Notes: generated by a model from the letters alone, not told the origin. A DNA stretch of 64,000 nt from Tridacna crocea (GCA_943736015.1 OX031071.1:42162619-42226618), one strand, 5' to 3'. Positions 41,626 through 53,498 are shown, numbered from the stretch's first letter. Numbers and translations are program-made.

Positions 41626-42138
41626 ACACTTTGCAAACAATCAGTGGTGTTTCAGATTAAACTTCATGAAACCAGTGTAGAAAAATGTAAAAAAGACAGC
41701 CTCTGACAAGCTGAATTATAATTCAACCCTTTACCACACAATCCGCAACAAACCTCCTACAATGATGATCACTTGACGGTTGAGTATAAAAGTAAAATTG
41801 ATGTCAGGAATGTTTCAGAAATAGCGGCAAGTCTGACATTGCTATAACATGACAATCTTGAAATGGAAGCAACATAGCTGCGAATATTGTGACAATGGCA
41901 TTCTTGTCTTTTGCTGTTTTGATATTCAGTAAGGTGTCATGGGAAAAGGGGGCTTCATGTATATTTTAGTTAGGGATCTATATCTTTTTGACTCCAAATC
42001 CTACACAAAATTTACGGAAATTCATGCCTGTGTTCCTTATGATAGTCCGCCATTATCATTATTTTACCTTTCTTCATTAAATGTCATGTAATGGAAAAAG
42101 GGAGCTTGACATATATTTTCATTATGAACCAATATCTC

Positions 42139-42326
42139 TTAAACTCTTTAAGTACTACAAAATCCCAAGTTTTGACATCCTTGAAGAAAATGCCTTTTAA
42201 AAGCATTGTGGGAACATTGTCTACCTTTCCCATAACAAATTTCATTTTTTTGAGCAATGTTTATTTTGTGGTCTGCAAATGCATTGAATTTGGACCAATC
42301 TGAAATTTTGTTTGGTAAAAAGTTAA
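42139..42326 (-). mobile_element. Family A MITE, hairpin deleted
   Basis: TTAAACTCTTTAAGTACTAC, GACATCCTTGAAGAAAATGC, GCATTGTGGGAACATTGTCT (left arm joined directly to the right), GTGGTCTGCAAATGCATTGA and TTTGGTAAAAAGTTAA. TTAA both sides. Confidence 0.82.
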
Positions 42327-42481
42327 CTACAGGACAAAATGTTATGAAACTTCATTTATATGTTGTTTATCAAAAGCCGCAGACAATATTAACTTGTTTC
42401 TTATTTCTCATGAGATGCCATATCAAAAAAAAGGGGGTCTAAATGTGTAATTCCATTATCCATGGATAGTCTGTTGATTTA

Positions 42482-42484
<3 letters not shown>

Positions 42485-42528
<44 letters not shown>
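42485..42528 (+). repeat. (TC)n microsatellite, about 44 bp
   Basis: Uninterrupted TC dinucleotides, about 22 units. Confidence 0.98.
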
Positions 42529-42529
<1 letters not shown>

Positions 42530-43179
42530 TTAATATATAAACAATGTGTCATAGAAAAAGGGGGTTTGATGTATATTTTCTTTATTTGTAATGTTTTCAT
42601 TTAATGAAATGTCATGTTCTAGGAAAAGGGGACTTAATGTATAATCTTGTTATGGACCTCTTTAGTCTTATATATCTTTTTATGTAATGAAATGCTGTGC
42701 CATGGAAAAAGGGAGCTTAATGGATACTTTCATCCTGGACCAATAACAAAAAGGCCACATGTACATGCAAAACACAATACCTCTAATATGTTTGTATCAA
42801 AAAAGGTCTTTTTGGCAGGGATATCATTTTAACAAAATTGCTTGTTCAGACTAGAAATTGATACCTTTTTCACAAAACTCAAAGACGGAAGCCCAGTCAG
42901 GCTTACAGTTTAAGAAACAAATACAGAGAGAAAAGGAGGGCTGCAGCATGAAATCCTACTGTTCTTAGACAGGAGGCTGCAGATACATGTAAGTGAGAAA
43001 ATCCAAATTAAAAATTCACCTTATCGGCTGTTGTAAGCTTCAGTTTGTCAATTTAGGTTAGCATCATTGACCTGTGACTTTTATTTTGAGAAAGATAAAT
43101 ACATGTATATAAACAATAATAACTTTTTGTCAGCTAAAAGTCAGCTGTTTTTACTGTTTACCATACTGTTTATTTGTAC

Positions 43180-43356
43180 ACTTGCCCAAACTGATGACAT
43201 TTTAAGTGTGGCTCAAATGATGGAGTTTGTCTGTTATATGGCAAAAAATATTTTCGAAAAAAAAAAGGGAATATGCATTTTGTCGTTTCACTCAGTAACT
43301 CAAGAGCCCTCTTTCTCAGAATTAGTTAAGCTCTTGATGATGTGGTAAAGGGTTAA
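43180..43356 (+). mobile_element. Degenerate family A MITE
   Basis: CTTGCCCAAACTGATGACAT, GTGTGGCTCAAATGATGGAG, TTTCTCAGAATTAGTTAAGC and ATGTGGTAAAGGGTTAA; the hairpin has eroded. Confidence 0.6.
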
Positions 43357-44609
43357 GGCTTTATTTATTTCCTTCATTTGTGCTATTACTACATGAAGCC
43401 TAAAAAACCTACATTCAACATTACCTCTATGTGAACAATTAGTGTCTAGGGATGAGGAGGGCTTCACAGTTTTGTTAAGTATTGAAATTACTAGTATTAT
43501 TTCAAACTTAAGTTAGTCCCTTTTTTGTGGTTCTGGCCTTTGGCAAAGTACTGCAAAGCCTAAGCCCATGGCTGGTGATACCCAGCAGAAGTGTGAATTA
43601 GTGAGTTGCTACAGCAATAATAATAATAATCTGCTGTATGATAATTACTTCTCATTAAATGCTGAAAGTGGCTTTATCTTTTCCAAAACAACAAAATGTT
43701 GAACATCTGCAAACAACAAAATGTGAAACTGGTATAAATGAGCTGAAATTTTGTAAAAGAAAACAATATTGAAAAATGATTTTGAGCAAGGAATTTCTCC
43801 TTTTCCCTAATAATGTCTTTGACAGATTTTTTTTAATTCAAAATTTTATTGGTAAATGGTGAAATCTTCATCTGAATATTTTTCATGACATTATGTGGAT
43901 CTTTGAAATAGAAGAGGACAAACCAGCAAAGTTCTATCACATAATCCAGGTAATTCTTTTTATTGTTTATGATCTTGAATCACAGATAAATTCTATGCAT
44001 ACATTTTTTTTCAAAATGTTTTGTATGAATGACTTTTTTAACTTTGAAAATTCTAACTCTTTTCCAGATGACAAGGTTATAAGCTGGTCCTTATTGAAAG
44101 CACTTGGAACATAGTGAACATATTGGTAGAAACTTGCAAATATTTCTCATTGTTTGGACTTTTATTTGAAAGGTTAGACTAGAAAACATTCCTTAATACA
44201 AGCATTTTTTTCCTTTTCCCTCCTTGTTTTAAGTTCAGCTTGCTAAGGGTAGTTCCACTTTCGGTAACATTCCAACACTTGAAGATTTGGCATTATAGTC
44301 ATTTCAACAGGATTTATATTTTGTCTCCAGGCTGAAATTCTTTGATAATGTATGTGGGAAAAGCAGCCTGTGAAAGGGAGTTTTTGGAAAATACATGTGA
44401 AAGAAATTCAAGGAATGTATAAATCAGCTAATCTCGACTACAGGTATAGAGTGAAATAATTATGGAACTGGTCTTCAACACTGGGAGAACACGTCCAGTT
44501 TTTGTCATAGTAGATGGTAAGAAGACCTGACATTTCTAACTTTTGGAGTTGTTCATATTAAATGCAGTTTTAAGACAATTTAAATGTAGGTGGATTTATA
44601 AAATTTGGC

Positions 44610-44782
44610 TTTGAAAGGGTAGAGTACATTGTGGGAAAAAGAGAAAATCCTGGTAGCCACAGCTTTGAAAAAGTAGAAAGCATTGATGGAAATAGAGAAA
44701 ATGATAGTTACCAACATTTTCTCCTTCTCCCACAATGTTTTCAATAGGCTTTTTCCTCAGAGTAGTTTGGTAAATGGTTAAA
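44610..44782 (+). mobile_element. Family A MITE, right half with repeated left arm
   Basis: GGGTAGAGTACATTGTGGGA and a second left arm, AAGTAGAAAGCATTGATGGA, precede one right arm (44715-44745), then CCTCAGAGTAGTTTGGTAAA and TGGTTAA. Confidence 0.7.
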
Positions 44783-45249
44783 AATGGCTTTTTGATTGTA
44801 CTTGTCCTTGAAAGGGTACAAAAATTGTGGTTAAGGGCAAAAATGCTGGTCAAATTGTGCAAATTAATTATCATATTATTGTATCAAGTATAATATCTAG
44901 TATAGTTAAACCCAGTAACTTATTACTGAGTTACTTTTTACTAAAAGTGCCCTCAGTTACAAGAATTACCAGATAAGTGATACCAGAGTTTCTTTATTGT
45001 GAATATTTGGAGGACATAAAAACACAGACTGCTAAGTTTTTAATGCTACATGGTACAGTGCTTACTTAATTGTATTGTATACTGCTAACTTAATCTGCTA
45101 TTGTATACCTACTTTTAGCAAGAACTGTAATCCTACACTGAAAAACAAAAAATGACAGGAAACAGTGATTTTCAACAGTATGTAAAACACTGAAAAAGTG
45201 CAGTAATTGCATGCCCTAAGAAATTACTTTTTTTGCCCCCAGTGGTTTC

Positions 45250-45469
45250 TTAACTCTACCAAAGGACAATATTTTAGGCTTGTCCAAATCTAAAGCATTT
45301 GCAGATGACAAAATAAAAGTGACCGAAAATTTGAAATTTATTTTGTGAAGAGTACAAAACATTGTGTGAAAAGGAGAAATGCTGGTTCTGCTTTTCCTAC
45401 AATGTTTTCTGAAGGCTTCTTTCTCAGAGTCATCAAAAGTAGGGATTTTGTGGTGTGGTAATGGGTTAA
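45250..45469 (+). mobile_element. Family A MITE, full length with TTAA both sides
   Basis: TTAACTCTACCAAAGGACAA, GGCTTGTCCAAATCTAAAGC, shortened hairpin (loop reduced to ATGCTGGTTCTGC), CATCAAAAGTAGGGATTTTG and GTGGTAATGGGTTAA. Confidence 0.9.
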
Positions 45470-45924
45470 TCTGTCAACTAAAGAGGTAAAAACCAGTGTA
45501 TTTGTCAAGTAACTACTTATGACAAAGAATACCAATAGAAGTTTCCAATCCAAGCCCTTATAGAAACAGAAGTAAATTTAATTTGAAAATTGCTGTTTTC
45601 TAAGTACAACTTTAAAACTTCCATGTTGTAAATGGTAAACATATTCACTCAAGCAGTGAAAGATCCAGGTTCAAATCCTGGTGGAAGTAAGAGTTGGAAA
45701 AGATTCCAGTTATTCCAGAAATTAAATAAGGATAAAAGATAAAATTGTACATATTTTCTTATTAAAATTGGCTTATTTTATGATATAAGTTTCCTTTTCT
45801 TAATTACACAGCTTTTTTTAGCTGAAAAAATGAAAAAAAAAGGCACTTTTAGGTTTTCTTTTACAGAGGTCAATGGGTGCAAATTCTTGGTTAATTCTTG
45901 GTAGCGTAACAGAGACTAACAGGT

Positions 45925-46192
45925 ACCAGCCTTGGCTCAGTGGTGAGCGTTTCGGACTCGTGACCTGGTGGTTGTGAGATCGATACCCGGTTGAGGCGAA
46001 CTTTCTTTCCGGCGATTTTTTCACCTCTCACCTCTGCTGAAGCATGTCACAAAAGTAGTCGGTGGCTTTGGAAAGGAAGTTGTGTTAGTACTGGTATGAG
46101 GAAGCCAGGAAACACATGTGCGTCACCGACCGCCATGATATGACCTTAGCTGTTAAATTGGCGTTAAACCCCAATACAACCAACCAACATCG
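45925..46192 (+). repeat. tRNA-headed SINE (type 2, V-SINE-like), full length
   Basis: CTTGGCTCAGTGGTGAGCGT (A box), GTGAGATCGATACCCGGTTG (B box), CACCTCTCACCTCTGCTGAA, AAAGTAGTCGGTGGCTTTGG, ACACATGTGCGTCACCGACC and a tail GGCGTTAAACCCCAATACAA with CCAACCAAC. It is colinear with the reverse copy at 19059-19325. Confidence 0.88.
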
Positions 46193-46265
46193 TTCCAGCC
46201 ACATTTAAATTGTCGTTTCCAACTGTTTTGGCAGGTGCATTTTTTTCATTTGGGTAAAGAGTTAA
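46188..46265 (-). mobile_element. Family A MITE, right quarter
   Basis: CATCGTTCCAGCCACATTTA, AATTGTCGTTTCCAACTG and GGGTAAAGAGTTAA. It shares TTAA 46262-46265 with the family B element that follows. Confidence 0.65.
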
Positions 46266-46490
46266 CCCTTTATCCCATAAGGCATTTCCATGGTATCTCT
46301 AACTGACCCTAAATAACAGCAAGGATGAAGCTGTTTCTTATGTGTATATGACACCTTTTGATAGCATAGAAAACATTGTAGCAAAAGGTAAAATTGCTCG
46401 TCACGAGCAATTTCACCTTTCGCTACAATGTTTTCCAAACACTCCAACAAACAATGTGTAGAAATGAGTATCTATGGAGTAAAGGGTTAA
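46262..46490 (+). mobile_element. TTAA hairpin MITE (family B), full length
   Basis: TTAACCCTTTATCCCATAAG, CATGGTATCTCTAACTGACC, TAAATAACAGCAAGGATGAA, hairpin 46368-46432 (GCAAAAGGTAAAATTGCTCG facing CGAGCAATTTCACC), GTAGAAATGAGTATCTATGG and AGTAAAGGGTTAA. It has the same termini as family A with an unrelated interior apart from AAAACATTGT at the stem base. Confidence 0.92.
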
Positions 46491-46495
46491 ATATA

Positions 46496-46725
46496 TTAAC
46501 TCATTACCATACGACAATATTTTTGGCATGTCCAAATCCGATGCATTTGTAGACGACAAAACAAGAGTGACTGAAACTTTGAAATGTGTTTTGTTAAGGG
46601 TAGAAAACATTGTGGGAAAGAGAGAAAATACTGGTTACCTGCATTTACTCCTTTTCCCACAATGTTTTCTGAAGGCTTCTTTCTCAGGGTTGTCAAAAGT
46701 AGGTAATTGTGTGGTAATGGATTAA
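46496..46725 (+). mobile_element. Family A MITE, full length with TTAA both sides
   Basis: TTAACTCATTACCATACGAC, GGCATGTCCAAATCCGATGC, hairpin 46603-46670, GGGTTGTCAAAAGTAGGTAA and GTGGTAATGGATTAA. It begins six bases after the family B element. Confidence 0.92.
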
Positions 46726-46777
46726 CTGTACATTTACCAAAGAAATCGGCTTTTTATGCCACCGTAACAAGTCAGAA

Positions 46778-46999
46778 TATAACCCTTTACCTGACGATAA
46801 AATTTTAGTCTTGTCTAAATTGAAACCATTTGCAGATGACAATTTCAGTGTGGCTCAAATGGTGCAACTTTTCTTTGATAGGTTGGTAAACATTGTGGGA
46901 AAAGGAGAAAATGCTGGTTATCAGCATTTTCTCCTTTTCCCACATTGTTTTCATAAGGCTTCTTTCCAAGGATCATTAAAACTTGGGATTGTGTGGTAA
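46778..46999 (+). mobile_element. Family A MITE flanked by TATAA-like sites
   Basis: ATATAACCCTTTACCTGACG, GTCTTGTCTAAATTGAAACC, a nearly perfect hairpin (46887-46953), GGATCATTAAAACTTGGGAT and GTGGTAAACATATAAT. Both flanks read ATATAA rather than TTAA, either by mutation or by use of a variant target. Confidence 0.85.
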
Positions 47000-47222
47000 A
47001 CATATAATCCTCTGCCACACAGTACAAAGTTCTGATAACTCTATAAAGAAATGCTTTCAACAACAATGAGAAGAAAGGAGAAAATGCTGGTAAGCAGTAT
47101 ATTCTCCTTTACCCACAATGTTTTCTACACTAAACAAAGACACATCTATAAAAAGAGCCACTTTTATCAAGTCATCCACAAGTGGACAAGTCTAAAATAT
47201 TGTCGTTTGTTGAAGGCTTAAA
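46999..47222 (-). mobile_element. Degenerate family A MITE, back to back with the previous copy
   Basis: ATAATCCTCTGCCACACAGT, GAGAAGAAAGGAGAAAATGC, CCTTTACCCACAATGTTTTC, TCAAGTCATCCACAAGTGGA and TCGTTTGTTGAAGGCTTAA. 47223-48368 beyond holds nothing recognisable except AT-rich unique sequence. Confidence 0.7.
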
Positions 47223-48368
47223 GGCTCAGTAACAGCCATTGGTAAACAATAAGGTGTAGAACTGTATTTGAATGCAAATCATACCATTAAAAAGTATGTG
47301 AATTAATTTGACATGGAGAATATGAAGTGAAGAGAGCTAATTTGTTGTGCACTTTTGCTTTTTTTTCCTATGAAAATGCTCTATTCAACTCTACCCGATT
47401 ACAAGATGTTCAAAATCTTTCAAATGATGAAAAAACGCTGTGAGGAAAAAGAGAACATGCTGAATACATTCAGTTTTTCTCAATAAATTTTAAAGCCCCA
47501 CAGGATTGTTAAGTCAACATTTGAGATTGATTTAAAGTTTTTAGAAATATCATCAAGATGAAACATGGATGGAAGGGGAGAAAGAGGAGAAATGAAAATA
47601 ATTTAATCCTTAACCTGCAAAAAGAATAAAAATAAATTTTCAAGCTACAGAAAACCCCAAAGTTTTAACTAGTTGCTGTTCACAGGTATTTTTGAGACAA
47701 GAAAAAAAATCCTCATCGGATAGTGTAGATCCAAAATCAGACTGCATGTAGTGTGTAGTCTGATCTTGATCTACACTGTCCGCAAAGGGTCATAAAGTAG
47801 CGCTTGGAACCCCAAGGGTTAAAACATCCTAAGCTGAAGGATGCCTAATCAGATCTATGCTGGTCAGTATTGTGAAGGAACAGTCTGGTTACTGAGATTG
47901 CAAAGGTGAGATTATAACCAGTTCATTCTGGAAATGTTTACATAATGACCTCTCCACTAGGGTCATATTCCTTATGTCCCGGTTAACATATTCACGAAAG
48001 ACTGCCAGGGAAGAGCTACAGATTTATTCCGGCATCGTCCATAACTACTCGCACTAGTCAGTAGCTCTCCGTGTTGTAACCATAGTCATTCGTAGTAGTC
48101 CTTATATATCCGTAGCGATACATGACAAATTTTGAACATGTACAAAAATTTGCTACGGATTAAACAACTGTAGCGTATCCTAACTAGTGCGTATTAGACT
48201 GTACTGATATGTTCTGGTCCGTATGAAAACCGTATCAATCAGTACTTATTTGTAGGCACAACTTTTTTTGAGGATTTGGTAAGGAGAACTATGAATTAGC
48301 AAGGTTACACTACATATTAACTATGGCTATGATACGGATTTGTCACGGAAAGTCACAAACTTAATATG

Positions 48369-50558
48369 TTGTACTAGTTTACAGTCAAAATGTCCCACAG
48401 TGAAAACGTCCCACTTTTGGTTAAAACGTCCCCCTGATTTGGTTAAAACGTCCCACTATTCCAAAAAATTGGTCAAAACGTCCCACTTCGAATTATTTAG
48501 TTCTTATCAACTACTGATAAAAGTGTAAGTGGTTGATAAATTTATTTTTTTTGTATAAATTATAACAATAAAATTGTTTCTTCACAGATTTTGTTGATGT
48601 TAATTGCAAGTGTGATAAATCGGGTATAGGTGAAAAAGAAAACTGGTTAATTGGCCGGCATACAATGACTAATGAACAGAACAGAACACGCATTTTAAAT
48701 ACTTTTTAGTCGTACATAGTCATGCAAAATAAAAACGAATTAATGGGAATCACCGTTTTTTGACATTGTTCTTTTGTGCAGATAAAGCTGAATCTCGAAC
48801 ATTTATAAAATGTCATTGAATATATTTCTGTGCGTTGTATGCTCTGAAGTGCTCTTGTAATCGAGTGTTCATGCAATATTAGTACATTATACGATTCCTT
48901 AGAGTAGGAAATTTACGATAGATTTTATTCACTAAGTATGCACATATATTTTGCATCACGCAGATTGATGTTAACATATTAATAGGAAATCACAGATAAT
49001 CATGTACTGACCCTTAGCCTCATGATCCTTAGATTTAATAAATATGAAAGAGAACGATGTAAGATTTAATAAATATGAAAGAGAATGCTTTTGAAAACGG
49101 TGTTGGACAATGAAAAAACACAGGTAATAGCCTTTGCTTCTTTTTCGCTCATTAATTCTACAATATCAAAGACAACAAAAACTGTCATTTGAGCATGTGC
49201 AGTACATTGTAATTTGTTCGTGTATGTTGACATACTTGTAAAATACTTTCATTTTGCTCCAGTGCAAAATTTCATCGTTTTGTAAAGAGTTAGACGTAAT
49301 TTTCATAGTTGCAGTAACTATCGTGTACGACATCCTTGCAATTGGCATTTGTTAGATTTGCTGCAGTATTGATCGAAGGGTCAATTAACTTTTTCAGAAG
49401 CTATATCACTATTAAGTGTGACAAATTTGGTTTTAACACCTAGCCCTTTACACAGCCTGGGTTCCAGTTCAATCAACCCCACCCCTTTTATATTCGCTCA
49501 TTTATTTTTTTTTTCAAAAACATGACGCACATATTTTGAAAAAGTAATATATTTAGCAGAATATAAAAATGGAAAATTATCAACCACACTGAAGAATTGG
49601 AGTCGACCATTGTGTGAGAATTAGGAAAAGCCGTTAATTCATGATTTCCCTTTCCTGTTAAAATTTCTGACAGCAATCACCATAACGGCAAAGACGTAAA
49701 AAACTTATTGTTTGCAGCTGCTTTTTATTGAATGTGCGATTTACTCATTTGGTATGTACATGGTCAAAGTTCTATTGTTCCTATAAGTGGGCAAATCCTT
49801 GCAAACAGTGATTGCTCTTTTCCTTCTTTGGTCCCAACAGAAAAAAAAAAAAAAAAATTGTCGAGAAACAATTACTAGCATTTGCCCTTTTCCTACGATG
49901 TTATGAAAATGTTTCATTCTCTTGGTAGATAAGATTTCGGATCGTTTGGATAAGGGTTACCGTAAATGAAACCTTAACACAATAAAATTAATCAGTTATC
50001 TCAAAACACTTCAGATAGCGAGGTGTTTGAGCGTGTCGAATAAACATTCGTATAGGGAGACAATATGGGCCTTAACCCTCAGCCCACGTATATAAAAATA
50101 TTGATTCTATCTAGCCTACATTAAACAATCAGGATTCCAATTGGCTAAAATCGTAAAAAAACAAGGATCCATGGACATGAGTGTAGTCTGGTATTGAAGT
50201 ACACAGCTACGGTATTGAATATTGATTTAAGTCATATTAATTAAGTTGAATGTAATAAGATTTGTCGAAAATTAATTTTTTGCCCTTTAAAACTATAGGT
50301 TCGGCAGGATATGGGTTAAAATGCAAAGCCCTGTAACATTGAATTTACACATTTATCAACTGTGAAAATTTCTGAAATAATCAACCAAGATTAAAGCAAT
50401 TATTTTTTATAAGATATACAGGGACATTTTAGGGGGACGTTTTAGGGGGACGTTTTAACCAATTTGGAATGGAATAGGGGGACGTTTTAACCAAAAGTGG
50501 GACGTTTTGACTGTGGGACGTCTTGACTGTGGGACGTTTTGACCGGATACCGTTGTAC
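48369..50558. mobile_element. 2.18-kb non-autonomous transposon with compound ends
   Basis: TTGTAC at 48369-48374 and 50553-50558 is a 6-bp target duplication. The left end 48375-48490 contains five AAAACGTCCC-type motifs (AGTCAAAATGTCCCACAG, GGTTAAAACGTCCCCCTG, GGTCAAAACGTCCCACTT). The right end 50430-50552 contains six or seven GGGGGACGTTTT/GGGACGTTTTGAC motifs in inverted order. The interior is AT-rich with no frame above 62 codons and includes a decayed family A-like hairpin near 49840-49920. Confidence 0.85.
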
Positions 50559-50878
50559 AATATGGAGAGGCAGGGATTCGCACGTTCTTTTACGGTTTAC
50601 TACATTGCAACACGACACAGTACAGAATTGTAGGAACCACTGCTGCTTGGAACGGGAGTTCTAAGGTTCGAGCTCCACCAGGAACTTGTTCTGATATGGC
50701 TGGATGGTGAACCACCAGCTAGTTAAATATATGGTAACTGATTCCCTGCATCCATTGCACCGACAACCATCCCAATTTTATTTTAGTTTCCCCGTCAGGT
50801 CGACCATTATGCAATCACATACAAGCCTAAATACCTTTGAAAAGTGTCATAAAGACCAGACATCAATTGATGCATATA

Positions 50879-51105
50879 AAATTTACTTCCGGGTAATAAA
50901 ATCGATTCAGGACTACATATAAAATATGTACTTTACCTTTCAAGGTTATAACCTGATGGATTAATTATGTCAAAATCATGTAATCACTTCTAACTCGTTT
51001 GTCAAAGTTACGACAGAAAAATAATCTAGTGACAAGACTCGGTAAGAACTTCGTACAACAGGAGGACGGCATCCATTATTGACATTCATTCACAGAGGGC
51101 GTATC
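50879..51105 (+). repeat. Long direct repeat, left copy
   Basis: AAATTTACTTCCGGGTAATA, AGGACTACATATAAAATATG, CTGATGGATTAATTATGTCA, AAAAATAATCTAGTGACAAG and GACATTCATTCACAGAGGGC recur at 56332-56562 with modest divergence. Confidence 0.85.
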
Positions 51106-52049
51106 GTGACGGGTGCATGGACGTACCGATATGAACCGGAATGTAATGGAACGCACCGGAATCGACCGGAATGGACATGAATATACTATGAAAACTGTTA
51201 CAACAACACTTAAATATCTTTAATGTTGCAATAGGAAAATAATCTTGAGCATATTCATGTAAGCTAAAAGATGAACTTATACGAAATCAGGTTAGATGGA
51301 AGGAACATTTATCTTGAAGGAATAATTAGTTTGTATACGACTTTATATATATCGAATAAGACAATGACCTTGTTCGAAAAATCTAAATTAGCACAAACCT
51401 TAATTGATTTAAAGTGAGCCTTGAAAGTGAATACTAGGACTAAACAAACAAGAAAAATTCGGGAAAAACCTGAATCTTCATTGAAAGAAAAACAAATGAA
51501 ATATATATATGACAAACTACAATCATTGAGTTTTAAAATGACTCGAAGTGAAATTATTTGCTTTTTGGAGTATGGAAAAGGTAGAAAGGACCTGAACAAA
51601 CCCCAAAGGACAAACCTTATGCCCTACAAAAACTGAAAATGACATATATGTTAACAGAAACGACAAATACCTGACGTTGGCAGCGTGGGAATGAACATGA
51701 ACTGAGTCGAAAAGATCTGGTATTTTGAATATGGGAAAACCGAAATGGACCTAAACGGATCCCTTAAAACAAAACTATGGATATTAGAAATAAATAGAAA
51801 AGAAATGTTAATGGACTTGAAACTTGGTCATTACCATCTGATGATGGATGAGGGAATCATTAGAATGGACACAAAATAATATGGAACTATGTTTGATATT
51901 CTAATATGGAAAAGTCGAAACAGACCTTCAGGAACGACCAGCCTTCCAAGGGACTGGAGAATATATGGGAAAACCGGGAAGGGACCAAAACATCATCAGA
52001 AACATCAAATATCAGACGTCGGAATCATCAGAAAAGAACCATTATCTCC

Positions 52050-52397
52050 CGCTAGATGGCATTCTAGAAATAATCATGTATCTAATTTCAATTTGGACAT
52101 CCTGGGTACAGAGCCGGACTACTTTTCCATGCGACAACCGTTACTTTGTATTTCAAACTAAAATAAATGTTTGCTCAATAAAACGCTGCCTGGGGCGATT
52201 CATTCAGCTATGATCGGCAGTTTAGAGAAATCTGGACCTAAAACAGGCCTGATTTCTCCTCAAATTTATTGATAAAAGCCATGTTCTCCATTGCTACGTT
52301 ATAGAGCTTATTACTACAGTTTCCCGAATATCAGGGAGAGTGATGCGTCATATAAGACAGGTCAAATCTTCGAAGAATATGGTATGCGCAGACTATA
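52050..52397 (+). repeat. TCTCCCGCTAGATG repeat (family D), copy 2
   Basis: ATTATCTCCCGCTAGATGGC, CATCCTGGGTACAGAGCCGG, CGCTGCCTGGGGCGATTCAT, AAACAGGCCTGATTTCTCCT, GAGTGATGCGTCATATAAGA and CTTCGAAGAATATGGTATGC. It is the best preserved plus-strand copy. Confidence 0.85.
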
Positions 52398-52529
52398 GAA
52401 CATAAACTGAATGAAAGAAAAAGGGATCTTTTTTAGGAGTATGGAAAAAGTGGAAAATATGAACAGACCCTATTTCAAAGACGATTCTATGAATTTGAAA
52501 AAAAAAAAGCAGTGTCACGAAGAGAGGTT

Positions 52530-52668
52530 AGATATATAAGCACTTGAAACCTGCCTTGCTGTTGAGCTACCTTTTACAGTGATACCGTTTGGTGTATTTC
52601 TCTCCGTGATAGTTAAGCTGCATTAGGTTAGTGCCTGGATGGGTGACCAGGTCGTTGCACGTTACAAC
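52530..52668 (+). repeat. 5S rRNA-like sequence (SINE3-type or pseudogene)
   Basis: 52570-52665 aligns to the length of a metazoan 5S gene: TTTACAGTGATACCGTTTGG (5' part), TTCTCTCCGTGATAGTTAAG (A box), GGTTAGTGCCTGGATGGGTG (intermediate element and start of C box) with ACCAGGTCGTTGC after it. The mismatches are too many for a working gene. The 40 bp before it (ATATAAGCACTTGAAACCTG) is also present before the weaker copy at 60610, so it moves as a unit. Confidence 0.65.
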
Positions 52669-53498
52669 AGGAACATCGGGAAGGGACCAAATTCATATCA
52701 GAAGCATCAAATGCCGCAAATTTGATCCATCAAAATGAAACAAAACTAAACTGAATGGAAAACCGGAACGAAACTGTTAGGACCCTTAAAAGCTCTCGAC
52801 TTAAGAACCAAAGAGAAAATCGAGAACCGAGCTATATTTAATTAAAAACACCAAATATCGGACATGAAATTGTCAGAATTGTCAGTAAATTAAAAAGATC
52901 TGATACTGGAGTATAGAAATGAAATGGACTTGAACGGACAGCAGAAGCTAACCTTTGGACTTAAAAAAAAAAAGCATTGGGAACATCGGGGAGTGACTGA
53001 TTCTAGTTACAATCCTCAAAAATCGGAAACAGTTTTCTGTTAAGATTTGGGTATGTCCCTAGTCTCAATAATGAGACGCCCCAGTGATCTTTTTCATATT
53101 TGGATATTTACTGTACACCGTACCAGCGACCAGTCGAACAATAACATTGCCTTTGGGGACAGTTAATTATCTGTACTAGGTATGTCCCGTAGTTTCTCTT
53201 TCATTGAAAAGTCCGTATACTCATTTCTTAGGGAATGTTTAGGCCTCTTCAGTTTTTTTCCTTCCTTTGCATAAGATTTTTGTCAAATAAATGAAATTAT
53301 GCCAAAAGATCGAGTTAACATCATTACTTTAAGTCCATTCCGGTGCATTTCTGTCCATTCCGGTCTGTTCCGGTCCATTCAAGTCCATTCCGGTATATCT
53401 ATGCACCGCTTGGTGACCTTTGAATTCACTCGTCACAACTCGGCCGATTCCGTACCAACATCTAACCTCGTAAGTATGGTATTCATATCGTACAAAAG

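Larger units (their letters stand above)
41935..42745 (+). repeat. Five degenerate ATGGAAAAAGGGAGCTTAATG units
   Basis: The segment TGGAAAAAGGGAGCTTGACA with TATATTTTCATTATGAACC recurs, in variant form, near 41940, 42090, 42548, 42620 and 42702, usually preceded by AATGAAATGTCATG. Unit spacing varies, since a MITE (42139) and a TC run (42485) split the array. Confidence 0.7.
51110..53000 (+). repeat. Degenerate array of ATGGAAAA...GGACCTGAACGG units
   Basis: Variants of GATCTGGTATTTTGGAGTAT with GGAAAAGTCGAAATGGACCT and GAACGGACC are seen near 51566, 51718, 51895, 52433 and 52900. GGGAAGGGACCAAA with CATCAGAAACATCAAATATC recurs near 51970 and 52676. Short ACCGGAATGGAC words start the region (51125-51180). 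A family D repeat and a 5S-like sequence are inserted. Confidence 0.55.

Noticed and set aside
43893..43950. Exon-like MWIFEIEEDKPAKFYHIIQ followed by GTAATT
   Set aside because: The donor is plausible but there is no convincing acceptor and no neighbouring exon of a known gene.
45925..46000. Possible tRNA gene (A and B boxes)
   Set aside because: It is the head of a SINE with a full body and tail; no acceptor stem closes, and a reverse copy of the same SINE is at 19059.
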